Assembly: GCF_013464485.1 (NCBI RefSeq)
Contig: NZ_RAUX01000015.1
Coordinates: 79,816-121,780 of the forward strand
DNA from: Stenotrophomonas maltophilia
GTDB lineage: Bacteria > Pseudomonadota > Gammaproteobacteria > Xanthomonadales > Xanthomonadaceae
Reading direction: 5' to 3'
DNA length: 41,965 bases
The notes under the pieces were generated by a model. It worked only from the letters and a program-made list of their open reading frames with translations. It was not told the DNA's origin and searched no databases. Below, one piece after another: positions 18,527 to 27,349 of the stretch (its first letter is position 1; each line of letters starts with the position of its first letter). The translations under genes were made by a program, and so were the position numbers.

Positions 18527-20620
18527 ATGACCCGTACCGCGCTCGTCACCACCGCCCTGCCCTACGCCAACGGCCCGCTGCACCTGGGCCACCTGGTCGG
18601 CTACATCCAGGCCGACATCTGGGTGCGTGCGCGGCGAATGAGCGGCGGCAAGGCCTGGTTCGTCTGCGCCGACGACACCCACGGCACGCCGATCATGCTG
18701 GCCGCGGAGAAGGCCGGGGTCACCCCGGAAACCTTCATCGCCAACATCCAGGCCAGTCACGAACGTGACTTCGCCGCCTTCGGCGTCGCCTTCGACCACT
18801 ACGACTCGACCAATTCGGCGGCCAACAAGGCGCTGACCGAGCAGTTCTACCTGAAGCTGGAAGCGGCCGGTCACATCAGCCGCCGTTCGGTCGCGCAGTT
18901 CTACGACCCGGCCAAGGGCATGTTCCTGCCCGACCGCTACGTCAAGGGCATCTGCCCGAACTGCGGCAGCCCCGACCAGTACGGCGACAACTGCGAAGTG
19001 TGCGGCGCCACCTATGCGCCGACCGACCTGAAGGAACCGCGTTCGGTGATCTCCGGTGCCACGCCGGAAATGCGCGATTCGGAGCACTTCTTCTTCGAGG
19101 TGGGCCACTTCGACGCGTTCCTGCGCGAATGGCTGGCCGGCGACGTCGCCCTGCCGGGCGTGAAGGCCAAGCTGGGTGAGTGGCTCAACGCCGAAGGTGG
19201 CCTGCGCGCGTGGGACATCTCGCGCGATGCACCGTACTTCGGTTTCCAGATTCCCGGCCAGCCGGGCAAGTACTTCTACGTCTGGCTGGACGCGCCGATT
19301 GGCTACCTGTCCAGCTTCCAGACCCTGTGCGGCAAGTTGGGCGAGGACTTCGAAGCGCACCTGCGCGCCGGTACCGCCACCGAGCTGCACCACTTCATCG
19401 GCAAGGACATCGTCAACTTCCACGGCCTGTTCTGGCCGGCGGTACTGCACGGTACCGGCCATCGCGCGCCCACCCGCCTGCACGTCAACGGCTACCTGAC
19501 CGTGGACGGCGCCAAGATGAGCAAGTCACGCGGCACGTTCGTGATGGCACGCACCTTCCTCGACGCCGGCCTGGAGCCGGAAGCGCTGCGCTACTACTAC
19601 GCCGCCAAATCCGGCGGTGGTGTTGACGATCTCGACCTGAACCTGGGTGACTTCATCGCCCGCGTCAACGCCGACCTGGTCGGCAAGTTCGTCAACCTGG
19701 CCAGCCGCTGCGCCGGCTTCATCAGCAAGCGCTCCGACGGCCAGCTGGCCGCACAGCTGCCGGATCCGGCGCAGTACCAGCGCTTCGTCGATGGCCTGGC
19801 GCCGATCCGTGAAGCCTACGAGCGCAACGATCCGGCCGCGGCGATCCGCCTGACCATGACCCTGGCCGACGAAGCCAACCGCTACATCGACGACGTCAAG
19901 CCGTGGGTGATCGCCAAGCAGGAAGGCGCCGATGCGCAGCTGCAGGCCGTGTGCAGCCAGGGCCTGAACCTGTTCCGCGTGCTGGTCACCGCCCTGAAGC
20001 CGGTGCTGCCGGCCACCGCCGCGCAGGCCGAGGCCTTCCTGGCCGCGCCGGTGAACGACTGGACCGAGCTGGCGCAGCCGCTGCTGGGCCACCGCATCAC
20101 CGACTACACCCCGCTGTTCACCCGTATCGACCCGAAGAAGATTGACGCCATGATCGACGCCTCCAAGGACACCCTGCAGCCGGCCGCCGCTGCCGCCCCC
20201 GCCGCCAAGACCGACGCCGCCAAGCCGGCCGCACCGGCACCGGCACCGGCACCGGCCAAGGACGACGCAAAGAGCGCCGACGCCCCGGCCTACATCGGCA
20301 TCGACGATTTCGCCAAGCTCGACCTGCGCATCGGCAAGGTGCTGGTCTGTGAGTTCGTGGAAGGTTCGGACAAGCTGCTGCGTTTCGAACTGGACGCCGG
20401 CGAGCTGGGCAAGCGCCAGATCTTCTCGGGCATCCGCGGCAGCTACGGCGAGCCGGAAACGCTGGTTGGCCGCAGCGTGGTGTTCATCGCCAACCTGGCC
20501 CCGCGCAAGATGCGCTTCGGTCTGAGCGAAGGCATGATCCTGTCGGCCGGTTTCGACGGCGGCGCGCTGGCGCTGCTGGATGCCGACAGCGGCGCACAGC
20601 CGGGCATGCCGGTCCGCTGA
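18527..20620 (+). CDS. metG: Methionyl-tRNA synthetase MetG
   Basis: 697-residue class I synthetase. HLGH is at residues 19-22 and KMSKS at 330-334. The zinc knuckle uses Cys143, Cys146, Cys156 and Cys159. After the anticodon-binding domain (about 390-540) comes an Ala/Pro/Lys linker (about 550-588) and a C-terminal EMAP/Trbp111-type tRNA-binding domain (about 590-697, IDDFAKLDLRIGKVLVCEFV) that also mediates dimerisation. The linker is encoded by a near-perfect hexanucleotide run. Two-domain architecture and length match the E. coli-type enzyme. Confidence 0.97.
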   Translation: MTRTALVTTALPYANGPLHLGHLVGYIQADIWVRARRMSGGKAWFVCADDTHGTPIMLAAEKAGVTPETFIANIQASHERDFAAFGVAFDHYDSTNSAANKALTEQFYLKLEAAGHISRRSVAQFYDPAKGMFLPDRYVKGICPNCGSPDQYGDNCEVCGATYAPTDLKEPRSVISGATPEMRDSEHFFFEVGHFDAFLREWLAGDVALPGVKAKLGEWLNAEGGLRAWDISRDAPYFGFQIPGQPGKYFYVWLDAPIGYLSSFQTLCGKLGEDFEAHLRAGTATELHHFIGKDIVNFHGLFWPAVLHGTGHRAPTRLHVNGYLTVDGAKMSKSRGTFVMARTFLDAGLEPEALRYYYAAKSGGGVDDLDLNLGDFIARVNADLVGKFVNLASRCAGFISKRSDGQLAAQLPDPAQYQRFVDGLAPIREAYERNDPAAAIRLTMTLADEANRYIDDVKPWVIAKQEGADAQLQAVCSQGLNLFRVLVTALKPVLPATAAQAEAFLAAPVNDWTELAQPLLGHRITDYTPLFTRIDPKKIDAMIDASKDTLQPAAAAAPAAKTDAAKPAAPAPAPAPAKDDAKSADAPAYIGIDDFAKLDLRIGKVLVCEFVEGSDKLLRFELDAGELGKRQIFSGIRGSYGEPETLVGRSVVFIANLAPRKMRFGLSEGMILSAGFDGGALALLDADSGAQPGMPVR
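20231..20254 (+). repeat. In-frame hexanucleotide repeat within metG
   Basis: Four perfect GCACCG units encode alternating Ala-Pro in the linker before the C-terminal tRNA-binding domain of MetG. Because the unit is six bases, slippage would add or remove Ala-Pro pairs without breaking the frame. The linker is likely to tolerate such length change. Confidence 0.75.
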
Positions 20621-20696
20621 TGCCTGCAGCGGGCGTGGTTGCGGCCACGCCCGCCGGCAGCACCGGCCACGGGGCAACGCGATGGGAGGCAACGGA

Positions 20697-21287
20697 ATGG
20701 AACTGGCGCTGTTCGACTTCGACCACACCGTGACCACCTGCGATACCTACGGGCGTTTCCTGCGCCGCGCGGCCACCGCCGAACAGCTGGCACAAGCGTG
20801 GTGGAAGATTGGTCCTTGGTTGGCCGCATACAAGCTGAAACTGATCTCGGCCGAGCGCATCCGCGCGCGCGTCACCCGTTTGACCTTCAGCGACCGCCAC
20901 AGCGATGACATCGCCACGCTGGCCGCCGGCTTCTCGCGTGAGTTCCTGCCCGACGTGGTGCGCCCGGAAATGCTGGAGCAGATCCGCTGGCACAAGGAAC
21001 AGCAGCACACCGTGGTGATCGTGTCCGGCTCGCTGGACCTGTACCTGCGGCCATGGTGCGAACAGCTGGGCCTGCAGTTGATCTGCAACCGGCTGGAGAG
21101 CCAGGACGGCCGCCTCACAGGCCGTTATGCCGGTGGCGACTGTGGCCCGCGCAAGGTTGAGCACATCCGTCGCCAGTTCGACCTGTCGCGCTACGTGCGC
21201 ATCCATGCCTACGGTGACAGCTCCGAAGACAAGCCGATGCTGGCGCTGGCCCACGAGCGCTGGTTCCGTGGCAAACCCCTGAAATGA
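20697..21287 (+). CDS. HAD-IB family phosphatase
   Basis: 196-residue haloacid-dehalogenase-type hydrolase. Motif I FDFDHT has the nucleophile Asp7 and acid/base Asp9. Motif II is VSGSLDLYL and the late [10 protein letters not shown] carries the Mg-binding acids. This HAD-IB pattern is shared by SerB-like phosphatases and PgpC (phosphatidylglycerophosphatase), so the substrate remains open. A GGAGG seven bases before 20697 favours this start over the in-frame Met at 20682. It lies about 75 bp after metG and 25 bp before the ferredoxin gene. Confidence 0.88.
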   Translation: MELALFDFDHTVTTCDTYGRFLRRAATAEQLAQAWWKIGPWLAAYKLKLISAERIRARVTRLTFSDRHSDDIATLAAGFSREFLPDVVRPEMLEQIRWHKEQQHTVVIVSGSLDLYLRPWCEQLGLQLICNRLESQDGRLTGRYAGGDCGPRKVEHIRRQFDLSRYVRIHAYGDSSEDKPMLALAHERWFRGKPLK

Positions 21288-21312
21288 CCCAAACGCGCAG
21301 CCTTCGCCACGC

Positions 21313-21726
21313 ATGAGCCTGATCCCTCCACTGACCGAACGCCTCGACCGCCTGTTGCCGCAGACCCAATGCGGGCAATGCGGCTACGACGGTTGCCGAC
21401 CGTATGCACAGGCGATGGCGCGAGGCGAAGCAGGCGTGGACCGCTGCCCGCCCGGTGGCGATGCCGGTGCACGCACGCTGGCCCAGGTGTTGGGCGTACC
21501 GGCAATTCCATTCGATCGCTCGCGCGGGGAGCACAAGGCGCCGCAGGTGGCGTTGATCGTGGAAGCCGACTGCATCGGCTGCACCAAGTGCATCCAGGCC
21601 TGCCCGGTGGACGCTATCGTCGGCGGCGCCAAGTACATGCACACGGTCATCGCCGATCTGTGCACAGGCTGCGAGCTGTGCATCCCGCCATGCCCGGTGG
21701 ACTGCATCGAACTGGTACCGGCGTAG
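21313..21726 (+). CDS. RnfB-like ferredoxin lacking a membrane anchor
   Basis: 137 residues. An N-terminal [4Fe-4S] domain of the RnfB/Fes type uses Cys20, Cys23, Cys28 and Cys45. It is followed by a two-cluster ferredoxin domain with [12 protein letters not shown] (Cys87, 90, 93, 97) and [12 protein letters not shown] (Cys117, 120, 123, 127). Full RnfB/RsxB has a hydrophobic N-terminal helix that is absent here, and no other rnf gene is adjacent. It is probably a soluble electron carrier; possible partners include oxidoreductases encoded elsewhere. An extra Cys131 follows the last cluster. It may be co-transcribed with the HAD gene. Confidence 0.88.
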   Translation: MSLIPPLTERLDRLLPQTQCGQCGYDGCRPYAQAMARGEAGVDRCPPGGDAGARTLAQVLGVPAIPFDRSRGEHKAPQVALIVEADCIGCTKCIQACPVDAIVGGAKYMHTVIADLCTGCELCIPPCPVDCIELVPA

Positions 21727-21754
21727 CAACGGGACCAGCCGACGGTGTGGGGGG

Positions 21755-21840
21755 AGAGTCGACTGTCAGTGGGCTATCGCGCGCAGCGCGGGATCTTGCG
21801 CCGCCGGAACGAAGAGCAGTCGACTAACAGTCGACTCTAC
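21755..21840. repeat. Paired REP-type inverted repeat (BIME-like)
   Basis: AGAGTCGACTGT (21755-21766) is the exact reverse complement of ACAGTCGACTCT (21827-21838), followed by CTAC, which is GTAG on the minus strand. Within the right half, AGTCGACT occurs twice, so it is itself a hairpin. The element fills most of the gap between the convergent rnfB-like and ridA genes and can serve as a two-way transcript end. It is a GTAG-class element by its terminal tetranucleotide. Confidence 0.7.
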
Positions 21841-21882
21841 CCTCCCCCCAATCTGCTGATGGGACCTGGCCCCATCCCGCAG

Positions 21883-22230
21883 TTACGGCACGGCCGCCGT
21901 CACCACGATCTCGACCTTCCACTCGGCGTGGGCCAGCTTGGCTTCAAACGTCGCGCGGGCCGGGGTGGCACCTTCCACTACCCATTCGTCCCAGGCCTTG
22001 TTCATACCGTCGAAGTCGGCGATATCGGCCAGAAACACTTCCGCGCGCAGCACGTGCTGGCGATCACTGGCCACCAGCGCCAGCAGCTTGTCGATCTCAG
22101 CCAGCACCTGCCGGGTCTGCCCGGTGATGTCCTGGCTGGTGTCTTCCGGAATCTGGCCGGAGAGGTAAGCGACCTTGTTGTACACGGTCATTTCGGACAT
22201 GCGCGGTCCGACGTCGTAACGCTCCATCAT
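21883..22230 (-). CDS. RidA-family protein
   Basis: 115-residue Rid (YjgF/YER057c/UK114) protein. The family removes reactive enamine/imine intermediates made by PLP enzymes, or has drifted to other roles. Seen are VAYLSGQIPEDTSQDITGQT, the central region LLALVASDRQHVLRAEVFLAD and the end ARATFEAKLAHAEWKVEIVV. The catalytic Arg of archetypal RidA lies in a conserved R-A-x-V/F segment; here ARATFEAKL carries an Arg at a matching place, but I cannot be sure. The start may be the second Met (22227). It diverges from mprF across 192 bp in which I see no clear regulatory site. Confidence 0.85.
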   Translation of the reverse strand: MMERYDVGPRMSEMTVYNKVAYLSGQIPEDTSQDITGQTRQVLAEIDKLLALVASDRQHVLRAEVFLADIADFDGMNKAWDEWVVEGATPARATFEAKLAHAEWKVEIVVTAAVP

Positions 22231-22422
22231 GGGCGTGGCTCCTGCGGGTGATCAGGCCTGCATTGTCCTCCAAACCGGTCAACGATGGGTGCAGGCGAGT
22301 CCTCCCCGCACCGTCACTACCGGCTTCCGACAACGGTGCTGGTCAAATCCCAGCGACAGGCGCACGATGCGCCACGGCTGCATTGACACCGCCCTCGCCC
22401 TCCCTGACGCACGCTTGCGCCG

Positions 22423-24987
22423 ATGACCGAAACCACCGACCCCGCCACCGCTCCTTCCACCCCGGCATGGAAGCGGGTCCTCACCATCGTCGTCCCGCTG
22501 CTGATCCTTGCGCTGGCGCTGCACGGCCTGGCCAACGAGTTCGATGAGAACGGCTACCGCGCCATCCGCCATGCCTTCCACCGGCTCAGTGGCACGCAGA
22601 TCGCGCTTACTGTCGTGCTGGGCCTGGCCAGCTATGCCTGCCTGATCGGTTTTGATGCCATCGGCCTGCGGCGCAGCGGCATCCGCGTGCATCCGGCGCG
22701 CATCGGCATTACGGCCTTCCTTGCACACACGCTCGGCCAGACCGTGGGCTTTGCCGCATTGACCGGCGGCGCGGTGCGCCTGCGCGGCTATCGAACCGCC
22801 GGCCTGGACCTGGCGCAGATCGGCCAGGTGGTGCTGATGAGCACGCTCGGCTTCATGTTCGGTGCGTGGTTGTTGATCAGCGTCGCCTTGTGCATGGAAC
22901 CGGCGGCAGCGGCGCTTGCGCTGCCCTTGAATCCCGGCGCGGTGCGTGCGGTCGGCATCGTCGCCCTGCTTGCCTACGCGGCCACGCTGCTGCTGGTCGG
23001 GCGCGAAGGGCGCCAGTTCAGTGTACTGGGGCATGCCCTGTGGCTGCCTGACCGCCGCACCATGATCGGCGTCACCGTGCTCAGCGTGGTCGAGCTGGTA
23101 CTGGCCAGTGCCGCGTTCTACGTGCTGCTGCCGGACTCAACGCCCACCGGTCTGCCCGGCTTCGTCGGCCTGTATCTGGTCGCGGTGCTGGCAGGCCTTG
23201 TCTCGACCGTTCCGGCTGGCCTGGGCGTATTCGAGTGGAGTCTGCTGAAGCTGCTGCCGCAGGTCGCACCGGCGGCAGTGTTGGCCGCTGCGCTGATCTA
23301 CCGCGTCACCTATTACGTGCTGCCACTGGTGCTTGCCACCCTGCTGGCCCTGGCACCCGCGCTGCGGCAACCGCTGCAGGCCGGTGCCGGGGCCACCCGT
23401 GCCGGCTGGATCGCCCTGCGCCCGTGGCTGCCGCAGATCATCGCGCTGGCGGCGTTCAGCATCGGCGCCGCGCTGGTCATCGACGGCACGCTGCCGACCC
23501 CACGCCGCCATCTGGTCAACGCATCACTGCCGATCCTGGAAACGTCCCATCTGATCGGCAGCCTCAGCGGCGTCGCCCTGTTGCTGATCGGCCAGGGCCT
23601 GGCCCGGCGCAGCCATGCCGCGTGGATGCTGGCGATGGCCGTGTGCGTGATCACCCCGTTGCCACTGTGGCTGCGCGGCGGCCAACCGTTGATCGCGGTC
23701 TCCGCGCTGCTGGTGGCGATGGCGCTGTGGGCCGCACGCCGCGAGTTCTATCGCCAGGGCGCGCTGCTCGATGAAGCGTGGTCCTGGCCATGGCTGCGCA
23801 ACCTCGGCCTGGTGCTGGTGGCCGTCACCTGGCTGCTGTTCTTCACCTACAGCCATGTCGAATACCAGAACGAGCTGTGGTGGCAGTTCGCCCTGTCCGG
23901 CAATGCACCACGCGCGCTGCGTGCGCTGCTGGTGGTGGCGATCGCGCTGGTGATGTTCGGCCTGGCGCGGTTGCTGCACAGTACGCGCAGCCCGCTGCCA
24001 GCCGCCGACGAGGCCACGCTGCAATCACTGGCGCCGGTATTGGCCGGTGCCACCGATACCCAGGCCTGCCTGGTGCTGACCGCCGACAAGGCGGTGCTGC
24101 GCGATGAGGCGAAACAGGGCTTCGTGATGATGCAGCGCTACGGCGGTTCGCTGATCGCGATGGGCGATCCGGTCGGGCCGCCCGAGGTCGCGCGCGCGTT
24201 GATCTGGCGCTTCCGCGAGGAGGCCGACCGTCTCGGCCTGCGCCCGGTGTTCTACCAGGTCGGCGAGACCTACTGGCAGACCTACCTCGACCTGGGCCTG
24301 GGCCTGGTCAAGCTGGGCGAAGAAGCCATGGTGCCACTGCATGACTTCGGCCTGGAAGGCCGCGAACGTGCCGACCTGCGCCAGGCCTGGAACCGCGGCA
24401 AGCGTGGCGGGTTGTCGTTCCGCGTAGCACCGGTGGAAGAAATTCCCAGCCTGCTTCCGCGCCTGCACGCGATTTCCAACGCATGGCTGGAAGACAAGGC
24501 TGGCGATGAGAAGGGCTTCTCGCTGGGCAGCTACGCCCCGGATTACCTGGTGCGGTTCCCGGTAGCGCTTGTGGAAGCCGACGGCCAGATCGTGGCCTTC
24601 GCCAACCTGTGGCAGGCACCGGCCGGTGCCGAGCTGTCGGTGGACCTGATGCGCCACGTCAACGAGGCACCGAAGGGGACGATGGACTTCCTCTTCATCG
24701 AACTGTTCCTGTGGGGGCGCGCGCAGGGTTATGCGCGTTTCTCGCTGGGCATGGCGCCGCTTTCCGGCCTGGCCCAGCATCGCTTGGCCGGTCGCTGGAA
24801 CCGCCTGGCCGGCCTGCTGGCCCGGCATGGCGAACGCTTCTATGGGTTCAGTGGCCTGCGCCGATTCAAATCAAAGTTCGACCCCCAGTGGCGGCCGCGC
24901 TATCTCGCTGCACCCGGCGGCATGCATCTGCCGGCCGCGCTGCTGGATGCCACGCGCCTGATCTCGCTGGATCCGCGGCGGAATTGA
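22423..24987 (+). CDS. mprF: Aminoacyl-phosphatidylglycerol synthase/flippase MprF
   Basis: 854 residues in the two-part MprF layout: about 14 membrane helices (roughly 15-530) forming the flippase, then a cytosolic aminoacyltransferase domain (about 540-850, DUF2156/GNAT-like). The second part shows QRYGGSLIAMGDPVGPPEVA, VFYQVGETYWQTYLDLGLGL, KGFSLGSYAPDYLVRFPVAL and the final RRFKSKFDPQWRPRYL. MprF transfers Lys or Ala from tRNA to phosphatidylglycerol and moves the product outward, making the membrane less anionic and more tolerant of cationic peptides. Lys versus Ala cannot be read from sequence by eye. It converges with an AcvB/VirJ gene, which is informative. Confidence 0.94.
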   Translation: MTETTDPATAPSTPAWKRVLTIVVPLLILALALHGLANEFDENGYRAIRHAFHRLSGTQIALTVVLGLASYACLIGFDAIGLRRSGIRVHPARIGITAFLAHTLGQTVGFAALTGGAVRLRGYRTAGLDLAQIGQVVLMSTLGFMFGAWLLISVALCMEPAAAALALPLNPGAVRAVGIVALLAYAATLLLVGREGRQFSVLGHALWLPDRRTMIGVTVLSVVELVLASAAFYVLLPDSTPTGLPGFVGLYLVAVLAGLVSTVPAGLGVFEWSLLKLLPQVAPAAVLAAALIYRVTYYVLPLVLATLLALAPALRQPLQAGAGATRAGWIALRPWLPQIIALAAFSIGAALVIDGTLPTPRRHLVNASLPILETSHLIGSLSGVALLLIGQGLARRSHAAWMLAMAVCVITPLPLWLRGGQPLIAVSALLVAMALWAARREFYRQGALLDEAWSWPWLRNLGLVLVAVTWLLFFTYSHVEYQNELWWQFALSGNAPRALRALLVVAIALVMFGLARLLHSTRSPLPAADEATLQSLAPVLAGATDTQACLVLTADKAVLRDEAKQGFVMMQRYGGSLIAMGDPVGPPEVARALIWRFREEADRLGLRPVFYQVGETYWQTYLDLGLGLVKLGEEAMVPLHDFGLEGRERADLRQAWNRGKRGGLSFRVAPVEEIPSLLPRLHAISNAWLEDKAGDEKGFSLGSYAPDYLVRFPVALVEADGQIVAFANLWQAPAGAELSVDLMRHVNEAPKGTMDFLFIELFLWGRAQGYARFSLGMAPLSGLAQHRLAGRWNRLAGLLARHGERFYGFSGLRRFKSKFDPQWRPRYLAAPGGMHLPAALLDATRLISLDPRRN

Positions 24988-24998
24988 CGTCCCCGATC

Positions 24999-25055
24999 CG
25001 CCGGGCATAGCCCGGCGCTACCGGCTGCACGGTAGGTGTCGACCTTGGTCGACAC
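24999..25055. repeat. Two opposed GTAG-type REPs between mprF and acvB
   Basis: Left unit: CGCCGGGC-ATA-GCCCGGCG (24999-25017) then CTAC (25018-25021), i.e. GTAG-headed on the minus strand. Right unit: GTAG (25032-25035) then GTGTCGACC-TT-GGTCGACAC (25036-25055) on the plus strand. The two units face opposite ways in the 99-bp gap between convergent genes, so each could form the 3' stem of one transcript. The right unit is the same 20-bp palindrome that caps all three composite repeats. Confidence 0.75.
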
Positions 25056-25086
25056 GGCGGCGACAGTGGTCGGGCATGGCTTGACG

Positions 25087-26433
25087 CTACACCCCGCCCT
25101 TGAGGATCACTTCGGCCAGGCGGTCGTAGTCACCATTGAAGTGATGGTCGCCCGGCAACTTCACCCTCTGCACGCCGTCATTGGCCGGCAAGTCCGGGCA
25201 CAGTGCGTCCTCGTCCTTGTCACCGTACACGCACAGGGTCTTGCCGGCCGGCAGCCTGGCCACTTCCGGCGCGATCGGCAGCCCGTCGCCGCCGCCGCCC
25301 AGCCAGTTGCTGACGTGGAATTCGAAGTCGGCCTTCCTGCCCACCGACAGCAGCACGATGCGGTCGAGCGCCTCGCGGGTGCCAGCGTCAAGCTGGTTGA
25401 TCGTGGCCGGCAGCACATCGGCACCCTGCGAAAAACCGATCAGCATCACTTTGTCGCGGTGCCACTGCTGGCGGTAGTGATCGATGATCTTCTGCAGATC
25501 TCCGGCAAAGCCCTTCGGCGTGCGTTCGCTCCAGAAATAGCGCAACGAGTCGATGCCGACCACAGCCATACCGTGTTCGTTGAGCGACGATGCCACATCC
25601 TTGTCCAGGCCGGCCCAGCCACCATCGCCGGAGACGAACACCGCCAATGTGTCACCGTTGCCGGCGGCCGGCACTTCCACCACCGGCAGGCCCTTCAGCG
25701 CAGCCGGCGGCGGTGCCAGGCTGACACCGGCCTGCGCACCGATCACCCGTGCCGCGGCCACCAATCCTGGTGAGGCATCACCGCGCCCGGTGCGCTTGAA
25801 CTCGCGCGCCATCGCCACCTGCTGTACGAACCGGCTGGACTCGCCCACCTTGCAGCCGTGATCACCTGCCGCACTCAACCACGGAATATTCAGTTCGGCC
25901 GGCTGGAGTCTGTAGTGCTTCACACCATCGCCGCAGACCATGCGCTGGTGGTTGTGGTCCGGGCAGAAGCCGGTGGTCAGTACACCGGCGAACACCTGGG
26001 TATCGGCCTGCGCTGCCAGCGAATAGGCCATCTCGGCACCTTCTCCATCACCGCCGACCAGCGGCAGGTGGTAGCCGGGCAGATGCAGCGAGGCCTGCAG
26101 CCAACGTGAGAAATTCTCGACGTCACCGGAACCGAACGAACAGGTCGGGTCCCCCTCGCGCTTGAGCACACCGCGCAGGTGCGCAATGTCCACTGCCGCG
26201 ACCAGCGCGCCATCGGCACGCAGGGCCTCGATCGGCAGGCGGCTGGTGTCACCACCGGCCGTGGGTTCGTGGAACCAGATCACCACCCGTTGCGGCGTGC
26301 CGGATGGCATGTGCACCGGAATCTGCTCGAACCGCCCATGGCTGAACTGCTGCGGGGTCACTGCCGCCGTTGCCGGCAGCGCGGCCAGCGCCAGTACCAC
26401 ACCCATTGCCCTGCCCAGCCCTGCACGCTTCAT
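25087..26433 (-). CDS. acvB: AcvB/VirJ-type periplasmic lysyl-PG hydrolase
   Basis: 448 residues: signal peptide about 1-23 (ALAALPATAA), an alpha/beta-hydrolase-like N-terminal half, and a C-terminal VirJ domain (about 245-448). The nucleophile elbow GFSQG is near residue 333, and a late GDHHFNGDYDRLAE supplies the usual His. In Agrobacterium, AcvB hydrolyses lysyl-phosphatidylglycerol, and rhizobial AtvA is encoded with the synthase LpiA. Here it lies tail-to-tail with mprF, which supports the same role. The start at 26433 gives a clear signal peptide; a Met at 26487 would add 18 residues before it. Earlier names call it a virulence factor family protein. Confidence 0.88.
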   Translation of the reverse strand: MKRAGLGRAMGVVLALAALPATAAVTPQQFSHGRFEQIPVHMPSGTPQRVVIWFHEPTAGGDTSRLPIEALRADGALVAAVDIAHLRGVLKREGDPTCSFGSGDVENFSRWLQASLHLPGYHLPLVGGDGEGAEMAYSLAAQADTQVFAGVLTTGFCPDHNHQRMVCGDGVKHYRLQPAELNIPWLSAAGDHGCKVGESSRFVQQVAMAREFKRTGRGDASPGLVAAARVIGAQAGVSLAPPPAALKGLPVVEVPAAGNGDTLAVFVSGDGGWAGLDKDVASSLNEHGMAVVGIDSLRYFWSERTPKGFAGDLQKIIDHYRQQWHRDKVMLIGFSQGADVLPATINQLDAGTREALDRIVLLSVGRKADFEFHVSNWLGGGGDGLPIAPEVARLPAGKTLCVYGDKDEDALCPDLPANDGVQRVKLPGDHHFNGDYDRLAEVILKGGV

Positions 26434-26511
26434 ATCGCATCCCCGATGGAATGCGCACACGATACGCCGCCGCCGCGTGCACGGCACGTACCGGCGCAGG
26501 CCGTTGGGGAT

Positions 26512-27129
26512 TCAGTGGGCTGCGGCCCGACGGCTGCGACGGTAAAGCGCCATCGCCAGATACAGCAGCCAGCCAACGATCACCGCGATCACCACTTTCT
26601 GTCCCAGCCCACGCGGTGGACCACCACGCCACAGCACATGCAGCCACAGCAGCACAAAGGCCAGCCATGCCCAGCCCCAGAGCAGGCCCGCAGCGGACTG
26701 CCAACCCGGTTCGCGGCGCAGATACCAGGCCTGCAGCAGCATGCCGACGCTGGCACACAGGAACGCAGTGTTGGCTGCCAGCCCATGGATGAACGGTGCC
26801 AGCAGCGGTGTTGCTTCAGGCAGCCAGCTGTCGCCGATGGCGACCGTCGCCAGCCCCAGCGCGGAAACCGTGAACAGCAATGGTGCGGCCGCACTGCGCC
26901 GCGGGCCGATGCTGCCGCGATACAGCGCAATGCCAAGCGCCGCAATGGCCAGCGCCAGCAGGCAGTAGGCAGCGCGCAATGCCAGCCCCCACGGCCCGTG
27001 CAGGTACAGGCTCAAGGTCGCCCGCACCCAGTCCAGATCACTGCGCGCAACCTGGGTCCACAGCGCGGTGGCCACGAACAGCACCAGTGCCACCAGCGCC
27101 AGCACCGCCGCCGGGCGTGCACGGCTCAT
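26512..27129 (-). CDS. DUF998-like membrane protein
   Basis: 205 residues with about six membrane helices (for example AAVLALVALVLFVATALWTQ, AAYCLLALAIAALGIALYRG and VIAVIVGWLLYLAMALYRRS). The early LSLYLHGPWG and the central HGLAANTAFLCASVGMLLQA are consistent with DUF998, whose function is unknown. The start MSRARPAAVL at 27129 overlaps the stop of the upstream oxidoreductase-like gene (ATGA), so the two are translationally coupled. It shares the family, though little sequence, with the gene at 5688. Confidence 0.75.
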   Translation of the reverse strand: MSRARPAAVLALVALVLFVATALWTQVARSDLDWVRATLSLYLHGPWGLALRAAYCLLALAIAALGIALYRGSIGPRRSAAAPLLFTVSALGLATVAIGDSWLPEATPLLAPFIHGLAANTAFLCASVGMLLQAWYLRREPGWQSAAGLLWGWAWLAFVLLWLHVLWRGGPPRGLGQKVVIAVIVGWLLYLAMALYRRSRRAAAH

Positions 27130-27314
27130 GGTGCGGCCTCTGGATGCCGCGTCTTCCACTCGGCCAGCGCCTTGCGGTAGCGCTGCAGCTCATCGGAATA
27201 CAGGTCCAGCACACACAGCGGGCAACCACTGCCGCAGCATTCGTTGGGGCCGGGTTCTTCCGGTGGCAGCGGGCGGGGATCGGGATCAGGGACGGACACG
27301 GTCGGAAACGGCAA
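27126..27314 (-). CDS. Small oxidoreductase-like domain protein
   Basis: 62 residues. The Pro-rich N-terminus leads into PNECCGSGCPLCVLDLYSDE, the four-cysteine signature of the oxidoreductase-like domain (Pfam Oxidored-like) found fused to or alongside oxidoreductases. The cysteines probably bind a metal or iron-sulfur centre; this is inference. It is translationally coupled to the DUF998 gene by an ATGA overlap and lies 35 bp after the HD-hydrolase gene on the same strand. Confidence 0.85.
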   Translation of the reverse strand: MPFPTVSVPDPDPRPLPPEEPGPNECCGSGCPLCVLDLYSDELQRYRKALAEWKTRHPEAAP

Positions 27315-27349
27315 TCATTGGAAACAGGTCACCAGTGTACCGGGCCGGC

